Below are positions 25,701 to 36,238 of a DNA stretch of 64,000 nucleotides, piece after piece. The DNA is taken from positions 19,823,655 to 19,887,654 of the forward strand of contig NC_091137.1 of assembly GCF_041381155.1 (NCBI RefSeq). The letters run 5' to 3'. A model generated the notes under the pieces. That model was not told the DNA's origin, made no database searches, and was given only the letters and a program-made list of their open reading frames with translations. This DNA is from Argopecten irradians (lineage: Eukaryota; Mollusca; Bivalvia; Pectinida; Pectinidae). The translations under genes and the position numbers were made by a program. How positions within the stretch are numbered: the stretch's first letter is position 1; each line of letters opens with the position of its first letter.

Positions 25701-27122
25701 AAAGGGTATCAACTTAAAAACAGAGAGAGGGGGGTAGACGAAGGGAAGCTCGTCACTGTGATGTTTGTGTCTACTTACAGATTATCCAGGAGACTCCATT
25801 CGCTGTATTGTTTGAGCGAGCAGACACAGATAACAACAACCAGTTGACATCTACAGAGTTCAATGGTTTCTTCAACTCCTTCGATTTCAACAGTAAGTAG
25901 GCACATAATATATTGATCATTGCTTTATCATTGTCTCTTTGCATGGTCCCCAGTCTCTAGAAATGTCAAGGGGGAGGGGGAGATATACCTTCGAATTGAC
26001 TGTTCAAGAGAGAGATTCTGCTTGGCACTATTTTAGTGGCGTGAACTACGGTGTTGGACAAATTCCCGACTTAGTTGAGTGATACTGGTCTTCGGGGAGA
26101 CTGACATTGAAAACACCGCCCAAAACGTAAATACAATGTCCATGGGCGACTTAACTATATATCATAATGCAATATGTTCATTCAAATAAAGATAGATAAT
26201 GTATATACGAATAATCTATAATACAGGTAATTTATCTCAGACCTTTATACAAAAAAATCGTATATAAGTTACTTATAATATGTAAATGCCTGATGAATAT
26301 ATTAAATTAAGATCTTCCTACAAAACTATTTTGAATTTGCAGCGTAAGTCCTTGTTGTAGGTATTGATTATGGCGTCATGTGTTTGTGAGCATTACGTCA
26401 TACTTTTCAGATATCACGACGTAGGTTTCGCTTACAAAAGGAACGACGGCACAATGGATACCTACGAGCAAGGGAGATAATTCTACAAAATGGAAAGGCG
26501 GAATATATCATACTTTTATGTCGTGATTTCGTTTTCTGCACAGGTGATGGTTCTGTAGACAAGGCCGAGTTCGAACACGGATGGACCTCATCTTTATTCG
26601 GGACGAGTGCTGATGCTGACCATATCTTCCCTCAGATTACGCAAGGAACCACAATTGGTGCCGCACAGATGCCACCACTATTTGCCAAATATAATACTGA
26701 CCGTACGTTATTTTTTCTTGGTGTATACAAAAAGTGCTTAATCAAACATTAATGTTTTACTAAATGATATGCATCAAGGCCATTGCTTTACTTTTGGCAT
26801 TGGCCACTACACTGGAATCATAAATTTGATTGAATGCATAAATGAGTGAATGATATTAATTAAATGTGATCCACCGCCTACAGAACATAAAAAATACTCA
26901 ACTGATTTTGCTTTTGATAATATTTTTCTCAGATGATGACCACATGACAATCATCGAAGCTGGCCAGGTAGAGTTGCTACTTTTTGTTATGTCATTTTAC
27001 AATATAAATGTTCCTGTTGCTGTAATCACGAAATCATTGATATATCCGATCGGAACACATGTTTGATTGTTAATCCTCAATTACAGATGGCCGTCATGCA
27101 GCCCCCACCACCATCATCCTAG
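22746..27122 (+). CDS. Secreted eight-EF-hand calcium-binding protein, 8 exons, 242 aa
   Basis: Coding exons are 22746-22804, 24616-24731, 25038-25202, 25555-25601, 25781-25892, 26544-26702, 26933-26967 and 27087-27122. All phases agree and the total is 729 nt. Exon 1 is a signal peptide (MLRHILLAATVAAVVTAQAG). EF loops: 36-47 (DKNFDGIISSQE), 56-67 (DLDKDGSVTMAE), 91-102 (DLTDDDVIDSSD), 111-122 (DIDHTGTVTAKN, weak), 144-155 (DTDNNNQLTSTE), 164-175 (DFNSDGSVDKAE), a degenerate loop at 197-208, and 217-228 (NTDHDDHMTIIE). The tail is MAVMQPPPPSS. The four pairs each have loops 20 residues apart. A secreted multi-EF-hand protein fits calcium handling in body fluid or shell matrix, but that role is inference. 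The family was not identified by name. Confidence 0.92.
22961..22992. repeat. GGT/TGG triplet microsatellite
   Basis: An interrupted run of GGT triplets, about 30 bp long, lies in intron 1 of the EF-hand gene. Confidence 0.8.
23800..24330. repeat. Diverged tandem repeat of roughly 230-250 bp in EF-hand intron 1
   Basis: Two main copies share, in order, 'attcagatttt...gcaattctg', 'acttcaattattttctg', 'attcgagagct' and a GC-rich stretch like GGCGGCCCCCAGACCCC. A partial related segment (GGGGGCCTGGGTGCACCCC) lies near 23460. Copies are well diverged, so the duplication is old. Confidence 0.6.
24375..24615 (+). repeat. Tandemly repeated 3' splice acceptor upstream of EF-hand exon 2
   Basis: The acceptor and exon start (TTTTCTATCTATTAG|GCCCC) is preceded by degenerate copies of the same pyrimidine tract, AG and CCCTGGATATGTA: near 24396 (AG changed to TG), 24444 (TTAG|GCCCTGG), 24503 (TTAG|GACCCTGG) and a weak one at 24544. 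The spacing is about 40-70 bp. Use of the 24444 or 24503 copies would not keep the reading frame into exon 2, so the site at 24615 is the supported one. Confidence 0.75.
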
Positions 27123-30100
27123 ACAGACACCCTCCTGTAGTGTGGACTTCATTATACCACTAGGTGGGTTATTCTGGTACGAGGAACGATAGTTTGGCCA
27201 TTACATGTTAAGGAAGAAGATCATTGATATTTCCATTGATTATTTTATTTATGATTGTTACATATTACAATTGGCCATTTATTGATGTTCTTATATCATA
27301 ATATTGAGCACGATTGTGTACGTCTAAGTGACGGTCTTTACGTTTAAACTGTAGCTATGTTATCTCATTTACCATTAATTAAGCAGTAAAGAGTAAAATT
27401 ATTCTTATTCTTTCATGTGCTAATATAACCTTGAGATTAAAACATATTTGTTATATTCGTATAAATTGATTGTAAAAATTATAAATTTTATTTCTCTTTT
27501 CCAGCCACCAACGTGTTTCAGAATAAAATCTTTAACAAATGATATGTGCTGTGAGTCAGTTTGTAATATTCACTGTATGAATTACCAGAGTATTATATTA
27601 TTTACTGAACGTCAAACTCCTGTGTTTAAACACAGAAAAAATCGTTTGTGATGTTTTAGGACTTTGACAGATGAAAAAATCTAAACCTGAAAAGGTTCAT
27701 TTTTTCTGTGGATCCACGATTTGTAAAAGAGGTTTTATGGGCCTAGACTGCTCCAGACCCCCTGTCTAATTGTTTTTTTTTTTTTTTTTTTTTTTCGTAA
27801 CCTATAGCTTTTAACATATTTGTTTGCCCAAATGAAGGCAAGCGCGACATGCGTATTAATATCAGACGCGTCATCACAGGCATTTTATATCATTTCACAT
27901 ATCTCATCAAACATAGCATTCCGTTATAGACAATAACAAGTAACGCAGAGTTTAAAAGTGATTCACACTTTTTATTGGCTATGATATGGCGCCATGTCTG
28001 TAAACATTTCCATTTTGTTACAACACAATATCGTCAAATATTTGAAAATTAAAATACATTTCGTACATTAGTATGGGTGTCAAATTCAAGAACAAATGAC
28101 AAACGAGAAAGGAAATATTATTAAAATCCATTTATTCAAGGGAACATGATATGGAAATACAATCAGCATTAGAATATAGAAATAGATATTCCAAGGGCCA
28201 CTATAGTCGTTATAATCATCCCTAGAAAGTGTCGCAGCAAAACTGAAGGATCTGTTTGAAATAACAGATGAACATGCAGTTTGGTCCTTTGACGTACATC
28301 AAACGACTATAAATACACTTTAGACTTATGACTTTTAGGTTAGCCGTCACTGTCTCTGTAATGTCCCAAGGTAATTTTTGCACGAAGTTGATTTTTCTCC
28401 TGAATTGGCCTCTGTTTTGCTATGACATATCCCAGGGGTGGATATAACGGCCCTAGAGTACAGAGGATGAGCGGGACCCGGGTATATTGAAATCTTCAGA
28501 AGAATGGCGATTTTCTTCTTATTATGAATATATTAATAAAACCATAGGGAAAAGACAACAAATGGGTGTTGCCAGAACCTACTCTCTAGTTTAGATTATG
28601 TGTTATATCAATATTTCCGAGATTATATTAAGTGGTTAATATACTGCATATGTTACTGACATAAACTCTTATTGTAAATGTAATCAGTAAATTAAGGAAG
28701 AATCACGACCTCCTAAGTGCTGACCATGTGGTACTAAATAAGGAAAAGAGTGTCATTTTGTTGTGATTACATATCTCAGCCCACCAACTGTATAAGGAAG
28801 TTAAAGTGCCACACTTCACACATTTTTCCGTAAACTTCACCCCTTGGCTTAAATCATAGGATTCATTTGGACCACAATCTCCAGCCGAACAAGGTAAGTA
28901 TTGTATATAGAATAATATCACACGGATCGGGATCGGGTTTGAAATGGTTACAAAAATATAAGGAGGTATCTCATTTAAAGGAATTTTATCAAACCATTTA
29001 GTTTTGTATCCTAAATCAAAACCAATATGCATTGCATGAAATTTAAACCTACCCACGAGTTTTACGTTCAACCGACTGCGCTTAAAGAGAAGTCCCTCTT
29101 TAGTTTGATGGATTGAGAGTATGACTGTAATAAGCCGGAGGTTCTTAGATCGATTTTCCTAGCAAAAGCAGTAAATGCATTCATATAAAATCACGGTCTC
29201 TGTTACATGAAATATTATAAAGAATAATAACAAGGAGAACATCTGTAATAGAATGAAGAAATCATAACAAAACTTTCAGATATAGCAGTGAACACGTCTC
29301 ATTACATATAGGGAATATTACAAAAATAATCTGAAGAGGTATCAAATGCATCGCGTATTTCAAACCGGTCTATATTGTTTTCAAACAAATCTATTGATAT
29401 AAAATGCAGCGAGTAATGCACTTTCTATTTTCGTACTTTCCGGAGTATAAGTCCCCTTTAAAATCGGAAGTGGGAAAAATGGAGCATCGAAAACGCAATA
29501 AACTGACGATGAAATGACTTAAGTTAAATGCTTTCTTCCAATAAAATTAAATCATGATACTAGCTGATAGCGATACATATCAATTTTTAAGGACAATATT
29601 TATTTGAAACATATGGGTACGGCGCATACTTATTAACTGGCTAATTTTATATTGTTACGGAAGATACCAGCACCATTCGCTCGACGCTAATCAATTTCAG
29701 ATCTGACTTCTCACTATAAAATCACAACTAACTTTACGCGGTAACTACCTTTGGTCATAGACGTTAAAACAGCGAAGAAAATTACTAACACTTTCCGATT
29801 AAAGGAATGTTCTAAATGTTTAAGTAGATACATATGATTTCAATATTCAAATCCATTGAAGCATTTTAGCTAGGTTTTGAACTAATCTCAAGAGCGTAGT
29901 TTCAAAGATAGTGCTGTCTTCAAACTTAAGTTATACCTTTAAACTTATTGCAACATCATCAAAAATTATGTTTATACGTTTTAAACAAAATACGTCATTC
30001 GTTTTTAAAACTGTGATACTCCAATAAATACATGAAATAAAAAACATTTTCCTCTGATAAACCACTAACTGTAAGTTTAGTAAAGTGACTTCTTGCTGTA

Positions 30101-30600
30101 TCCAACCAGACAATGCCCCGAAAAAGATAGATGTAGCCTTAAAGGAGATTGCTATTCTAGATTCAAATGGTCACTAAATAGGGTAAATACAAAGCTTGCT
30201 GAGGGCTTTACTGTGCAGTGCGCTTCCATTGAAAATACATTTACATTTACCTATCTTTCATATCGAATTTCACTATTTGTTGTCCTTTTAGTTCTGCATT
30301 AGTTTTTTTTTCTTTTTTTTTTTAACTTTAACTTATTTTGATCACCGCTTAATTTTCAAGAAGATAACATTGGGAAGATAATCTGTTGTTGAAAATTGCA
30401 ACCTTACGTTATGCTGAATATAAAAATTCGTTTGATTGTGCAAAACATTCAATTACCATACACTTCAGATACAGAAAAAAAATCTTTGTCTTGTCCTGTA
30501 TACGATCGCAATTTATTTTTAAAACATTCAAGATCTGACGAGGCTGAAAAAAGGAAAGAAATTAACTAGGTTGTATCAAATCAAAGTTGCAATGAAGTAT
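27123..30600. other. Region between the EF-hand and TLR genes
   Basis: The first few hundred bases should be the 3'UTR of the EF-hand gene; AATAAA occurs at 27523. A long T run lies near 27770-27796. A 122-codon minus-strand frame at 28703-29071 with several cysteines (GDCGPNESYDL, CVKCGTLTS) could be a terminal exon of an unknown minus-strand gene, with AATAAA on that strand near 28130, but no further exon was found. Before the TLR there must be a noncoding 5' exon, because an acceptor abuts its ATG. Confidence 0.4.
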
Positions 30601-30623
30601 TATATACATTTTACATTTACAGG

Positions 30624-33305
30624 ATGGCAGTACAATTTTCTGGAGCCTGGTTCGTCTCCGTGGCTTTAGTGTATGTGGTGGCAAAGGTTGAAACACATTG
30701 TGTTGATGTAGTCAACTGCTCTTGTTTCCAAGACAACGCCAATAACATAATTGCTGACTGCTCAAGAAAACAGTTGTTTTTCATTCCAAAGTTTCAAACT
30801 AATGTAACAATAATAGACCTCAGCTACAATAACATTTTCAGACTATTACCAGCCATTCACAACGGTGTAGGACTTGGTCGATCAGACGAGTCGATGAACG
30901 AAAGGAATCCATTTTTGTCCTTAACACGACTGAACGCCCTTGACCTTAGTAATAATAGACTGGAGTATACACGTGACGTGTTTCCCGCAGATGTGTTCCA
31001 GGGTCTCAAGAATCTAGAAGTGTTGAATATCCAGCAGAACAACAACTACAAAATGGACCAGAACCTCAGCTATCCAGGATGTCTCGGTCAACTCACAAAG
31101 CTAAAACGACTTGGGATCGACGGACTTGACGCTACCTTACGTATCCCGAGAACACTGCCAGCGATGTCAGCTTTGAAATCGCTAGATATGTCTGGTGAAA
31201 CAGGATTCTGTTATATGAAAGCGATCAGGTCGCAGTTTTTACGTGATGTTCCGAATCTAGAGTTTTTTAATGTTTCATCATGTGCATTGACATATATCGA
31301 AAACGGAACTTTCAAAGCGTTATCTAAACTCATATACCTTAACATATCGTACAACGATGGGTTGACGTTCGCTGTACTTCCCAATGTTACTTGTGACCTA
31401 CAGTACACAAACATCACAACACTGGACATCAGCGGACTACATTGTATGTATGGTGTGGGCACATTTCTCTTCGTCAACGACTTCAAGTGCTTACAAAATA
31501 CAAGCTTAGAAAATTTTGTGTGCAACAGTAATCGACTGGTACAGTTAGAAGACCAATTTACTTACCACTTTCCATCTACAGTGAAGTTCGTGGAAGCCCG
31601 GGACAACAGACTCACTTTCGGGATTTACGTATTGGAAATGGCGGGATTACTAAATTTAAAGCGAGGAGATTTCAGTAATCAGTACAATTCACACGATCCT
31701 TCCAAGCAAACACAACTGGATGACTGTTACGATTGGCGGGGTCCTCCAAAGGAAGGACATCTTAACTCGGTAAGCAGAACGAGAAACGTCTGGCGGAACC
31801 GGCCAAAGGATGGTCGGTCTCACTTAGTTAAAAACCAAAGATACAACTGGTGGGGCCCACCACAGGACGACCATCCATTCGTGGAAACAAGACAGGGAAA
31901 GACACGAGCGTTCACTTCTGACATTGTATATCAGAAGGTCGACAAGCCAATTCAATGGATATTTATTCCCCCGCCGAATATGACAGAATTGATATTTGAA
32001 AACGCAGATCTTGTTTATAAAATACCAAAATTGCTTATTGATGCAAACAATGATTTTCAAATGGTAAGTTTCAAAGGCAATTTCCTTCATACTTGGATTG
32101 GTCCTGTTACAAACCTGCACGCACTGGTATATCTGGATTTGTCCTACAACTACTGTTCCTACGTCAGCACTTTCTTCTTTAACCATACGCACAAGTTGCA
32201 GACACTACTCATCAGCCATAACTATCTAGGATTCATGCTGTTTGAGGACAGAGACGGCCAGACCTTTCAACACCTGGCTAACCTGGAAACCATTGATCTG
32301 TCATATAACAGGATCTCTGACCTTGGGTCAATGATATTGAAAAACCAAACCAATATGGTAACACTTAATCTGAGCTCTAACCTTTTACGACAGTTTAACG
32401 TTAAACTTGGTCACATGCAAAACCTAAAATACCTTGATTTATCAGACAACCAATTGCCGTATCTGAACCCCACAACCAGGTCAGAAATCAGCGATTTATT
32501 CACCCGAACCAATTTAAGCATTGATTTATCAAAGAATCCGTTTCAATGTTCGTGCGAGAAAAAGGATTTCCTTGGGTGGATAATGGAGAACAAAGGCTCG
32601 TTTTTGAAGTTTGAGAAGTATCAATGTTCTTTGAGCAATGGGACTGTCATGTCGTTCTGCAACCTGAGTTCTACTCTGGTCGAATTGGAGCGAAAGTGTG
32701 CTAGTTATGTTGTGCTGATTCTAGGAGTTGTATCGGCCATTGTTCTGGCCCTGTCAGTAACTATAGGTGGCCTTGTGTACCGATACAGGTGGAGGCTTCG
32801 CTATCTGTATTACATGGCCAGGAATAAATTCACACTGAAGGATCATGCAAGAGGCAAGGATAGGCTGATATATACATATGATGCCTTCATATCACATGCT
32901 GAAGAGGACTCGGAATTTGTCCTTGGCGATCTTCTTAAAAACCTGGAGGAAAATAGCCAGCTAAGTGTTTGCCTACATCAGCGAGATTTCATTGCGGGAA
33001 GGAATATAGCCGAGAACATTACAAACGCGATTCACAACAGTCGTAAAACCCTGGTAATTTTGTCCCCAGACTTTCTCCGCTCCAACTGGTGTATGTTCGA
33101 ACTCAACATAGCGCGGATGGAGGGGATATACTCAAGGGAAAACACAAACAACATATTCCTTGTGTTCTATAAACACGTGCGTCCAGAAGACATTCCTCTC
33201 CCTGTTATGGAGTTGGTCAACAGTAACACGTACTTGGAGTATCCTGGAAGTATCCATGGTGACGCTGTCTTCTGGGACAAAATGGCGCAAGCTTTGGTGG
33301 TTTGA
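30624..33305 (+). CDS. Toll-like receptor, single coding exon, 893 aa
   Basis: Innate immune receptor of the plasma or endosomal membrane. Visible parts: signal peptide (1-22); a Cys-containing N-cap (26-46); LRRs with the LxxLxLSxNxL pattern from about 60 to 635 (for example LNALDLSNNRL, LKYLDLSDNQL); a single LRRCT (about 638-692, NPFQCSCEKKDF), placing it with single-cysteine-cluster TLRs; a transmembrane helix (about 695-718); and a TIR domain (about 749-890). TIR box 1 is YDAFISH, box 2 is RDFIAGRNI and box 3 is FWDKM. The BB-loop proline typical of MyD88-using TLRs is Ala here. A charged insertion at about 365-430 with WxGPP-like repeats interrupts the LRRs. An acceptor (TTTACATTTACAG) ends one base before the ATG, so a 5'UTR intron is likely. 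A run of polyadenylation-signal repeats lies about 230 bp downstream. Confidence 0.95.
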   Translation: MAVQFSGAWFVSVALVYVVAKVETHCVDVVNCSCFQDNANNIIADCSRKQLFFIPKFQTNVTIIDLSYNNIFRLLPAIHNGVGLGRSDESMNERNPFLSLTRLNALDLSNNRLEYTRDVFPADVFQGLKNLEVLNIQQNNNYKMDQNLSYPGCLGQLTKLKRLGIDGLDATLRIPRTLPAMSALKSLDMSGETGFCYMKAIRSQFLRDVPNLEFFNVSSCALTYIENGTFKALSKLIYLNISYNDGLTFAVLPNVTCDLQYTNITTLDISGLHCMYGVGTFLFVNDFKCLQNTSLENFVCNSNRLVQLEDQFTYHFPSTVKFVEARDNRLTFGIYVLEMAGLLNLKRGDFSNQYNSHDPSKQTQLDDCYDWRGPPKEGHLNSVSRTRNVWRNRPKDGRSHLVKNQRYNWWGPPQDDHPFVETRQGKTRAFTSDIVYQKVDKPIQWIFIPPPNMTELIFENADLVYKIPKLLIDANNDFQMVSFKGNFLHTWIGPVTNLHALVYLDLSYNYCSYVSTFFFNHTHKLQTLLISHNYLGFMLFEDRDGQTFQHLANLETIDLSYNRISDLGSMILKNQTNMVTLNLSSNLLRQFNVKLGHMQNLKYLDLSDNQLPYLNPTTRSEISDLFTRTNLSIDLSKNPFQCSCEKKDFLGWIMENKGSFLKFEKYQCSLSNGTVMSFCNLSSTLVELERKCASYVVLILGVVSAIVLALSVTIGGLVYRYRWRLRYLYYMARNKFTLKDHARGKDRLIYTYDAFISHAEEDSEFVLGDLLKNLEENSQLSVCLHQRDFIAGRNIAENITNAIHNSRKTLVILSPDFLRSNWCMFELNIARMEGIYSRENTNNIFLVFYKHVRPEDIPLPVMELVNSNTYLEYPGSIHGDAVFWDKMAQALVV

Positions 33306-33534
33306 TTCCCTAACCAGGGAATGGTAAACAAGTGGATCAAATTTACATGGTTCAAATTTCGGCTGTGTAATTAACATTATAACCAAAGGACACTTATGTT
33401 TTTCTGTGACAACATGGTAAATATCTAAATGATAAGCGGGTTTACATTGTTTTATGTGGCCAAATGGCCAGTTTTAAATGATTCACTTAATTACGGAATG
33501 GCAAATTAGCACTTTCCCATGAATATATGTATGC

Positions 33535-33860
33535 AATAAACTGAAATAATCCCAAATATTCCATGTTTTGTATGCACATATATGGATATATCAATAAATT
33601 ACTGTTTAAACTAAAGTGAAATAATCCCAAATATTCCATGTTTTGTATGCACATATATGGATATATCAATAAAATACTGTTTAAACTAAAGTGAAATAAT
33701 CCCAAATATTCCATGTTTTGTATGCACATATATGGATATATCAATAAAATACTGTTTAAACTAAAATGAAATAATCCCAAATATTCCATGTTTTGTATGC
33801 ACATAATTATATGGATATATCAATAAAATACTGTTTAAACTAAAGTGAAATAATTTTACA
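33535..33860. repeat. 75-bp tandem repeat carrying AATAAA signals, TLR 3' flank
   Basis: There are about four copies. The unit contains TGAAATAATCCCAAATATTC, a TATGCACATATATGG stretch and TCAATAAAATACTG. AATAAA occurs at 33535, 33593, 33668, 33743 and 33822, four of these in successive units. The 25-residue periodic minus-strand frame at 33487-33804 is a by-product of the 75-bp period. This is probably in or just after the TLR 3'UTR. Confidence 0.88.
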
Positions 33861-34154
33861 CTTATTTTTGTTTTTATTTTTGCTGTTTTTGTCACATTCT
33901 GGAATTCATTATTATTGTCAGATTATAAAAAAGTAAAGTATAAAGTGGTATAGGTGTCTGATAGTATACATTATTAACGTACTAGTATATACTAAATGTA
34001 GTAAGTGTATTGTTTTCTGTGTTCAGAAGTTAAGGGTTTAGATTACCTGTTCCTGTGTTGTTAATTGAGTTCCTTGTACTGATCGTGCTCGAGCTTTATG
34101 GAAACCTTTATTGGGGGAAGTGATTACTTGTGAATGTTTTCCTTGTCCATGGAA

Positions 34155-34270
34155 GGTCAAGTGTTTGGTTAGTTTTACGTCCCTATTACCGCAGCAGTCA
34201 ATAAGGACATGCCAGCTGTAGAAGGTGGATGAAAACCTGACTACCAGGAGAAAAATACCAACCAGCGATC
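34155..34270. repeat. Degenerate interspersed repeat of bivalve type
   Basis: GGTTAGTTTTACGTCCCTATT, then AATAAGGACATGCC and ACTACCAGGAGAAAAATACC, resemble a very common bivalve interspersed repeat that I know from memory. No ends or target duplication were determined. Confidence 0.4.
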
Positions 34271-34310
34271 AATGTCACCATTTATAAAAATAGACATTTC
34301 TACCGGTGGC

Positions 34311-34952
34311 TGATTTGTACCATTTCGTCTTTCGCGAAAAGACGAAAATTAAGGTTTGCTACCTTTCCGAAACGTTTTTTGATTTTTAAAATGGGAATGT
34401 AAAACGAGATTAATAATTTAGTCGAGTGGCAAAAGTTATTAACTTAACGTTAATACTACACTTATTATCACCTCCTAAACAATTTAATTAAAATATATAA
34501 AATGTTAATTTTCATAACGCGGGTCGTCTTATGATTTTTCCCCCGTCGTCCTAAATACCGCGCGGTAGTTGACTATCACTGCGGCAGACGGTAAAACAGC
34601 GAAATGACTCTCCATTGTTATCATATATATTACGCAGGAAATCTTGCATATGTTTGGTGTTGTAACCTCATCTTAGGCCATCGGTATATATTTTCTGAGG
34701 TAATTAATGTTTTTAAAAAAATCTTTATATTTTGCTCCGGAAAGGTAATGGGCCTTTAGGTTAGTTAATTTTCGGAAAAAGAAGAGATTTTTGAAGGCGA
34801 AGACTGGAACTAAAGTCGCTAATAACCGTGTATCACTTTCGTCTTTTCGTGTTTTATTTTTCTTGTTTTCGTCTTTTCGACTCGAAAATACGAAATACAG
34901 AAATGTTTATTTTTCGTCTTTTATTGGCGAAAAGGCGAAATGGTACAAATCA
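34311..34952. mobile_element. TIR element, interrupted by a second MITE
   Basis: TGATTTGTACCATTTCGTCT at 34311 is mirrored by GGCGAAATGGTACAAATCA ending at 34952. Both arms continue with CTTTTCG/GACGAAA motifs that also recur inside (34845-34925). A 404-bp MITE (34352-34755) sits inside, so the outer element alone is about 240 bp. No coding capacity. Confidence 0.65.
34352..34755. mobile_element. TTAA-type MITE, copy 1, inverted, nested
   Basis: It matches, in inverted orientation, the elements at 46684-47082 and 47939-48228. Shared segments include CCGCGCGGTA, the ATAACGCGGGTCGT block, and ends like CTACCTTTCCGAAACG and GCTCCGGAAAGGTAATGGGC. The left flank is TTAA and the right flank TTAG, so the target duplication is slightly decayed. 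Confidence 0.75.
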
Positions 34953-35300
34953 CCCATCGTACATTACGTTTCTGTGCGAAAATATCAATTTCGATTTGGT
35001 CATTATTCTTCATAGGCACATTCCTAAAGGAAGGTAATTAATTTTAATTCAACGACGCAGGCAGCGGAAATCCCTTCACTGAACCTTGTGATTCTTGATA
35101 AGCAATAATATTGGGACTTCATGGCACTTATGATATATTATATAATAAAAGTATGCAATTTGCTCAATATAAAACATGGTAATAAAATTGATAATTTAAA
35201 GCAAATAACTCTTTGTGACCTAGATTTTGATTTTACTTTTATACAATGTTATATTTAGGACGGCTGCTTGGTGACTACAGAAACATATATACATGTACAT

Positions 35301-35754
35301 AGAGATTGGCAACTCCGCCATTTTCACGATCAGCAGATGTACCTCTGTATGTGCTTAGGGTTTTTTAAATAAACTCTTAAATAGTTAAATACAACATAAT
35401 AACTTTGATATAAAAGTTCAGTAATTTTCAAATGGTTTGAGTACGATTTTGGATAGAAAAAATAATATTTAACTTACGTATTAATAAAACAAAACGCATT
35501 TCCGGTTTTAAATGTGTGATTTTCGAAAAACCAGGTAAAATTGCCTATTTTCATGCTTTCAAAAATCATATTAAATAACATCAATCGGGAAAACCGGTCA
35601 CATCAAATCATGATATAATGTTTAAACTTTGTGTTGATGAAAAAATATAACGTTTAAAAGAATACACTTAAAAGTAGTTAGCCAAGGGAAAATGCCTATA
35701 AACGGGAGGTCCCTCTGCCTGTCAACAAAGGCAAAGAAGGAGTTGCCAATCTCT
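35301..35754. mobile_element. MITE with AGAGATTGGCAACTCC termini
   Basis: The 16-bp terminal inverted repeats are perfect (AGAGATTGGCAACTCC and GGAGTTGCCAATCTCT). The flanks also pair partly (ACATATATACATGTACAT versus ATGTTTATATGT), so the true inverted repeat may be longer. 454 bp, AT-rich, no coding capacity. Confidence 0.75.
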
Positions 35755-36238
35755 ATGTTTATATGTTTCTGGTGACTAGTATACATGTATGTGTACTAGA
35801 GCTGATACTTGCCAATTAGTCATATACTGTACAATTTACATATTAAAAGACACTGGTAAAACAGTCTTTGTCTTAATGGTAACAGAAACATCACATCTTG
35901 TGTAAATGTAACTTAACAGTAGACTACATATTACATATTTATACTAGGCCTACTACTTTAAAATGAACTGTAGACTACATGTATATATAAAAAATCGATT
36001 TTTAATTGTGGTTACAATATTATTTAACATTTGTTTTCTACTAATGCAAAAAGAACCGTACTTTAATTTAATTTTATTAATTTTCAAGTTAATAAAATTA
36101 AAATATGGATCTATTCTATACTGTATACTTAGAATGTATTGACAGTATGACTTTTGCTACTACATGTAACGTGCACAAATTCCGTACTTTTAGGGTGTCG
36201 GACTCTCTCTTACAATCAGTAGCTTATTTCCGGCGAAA

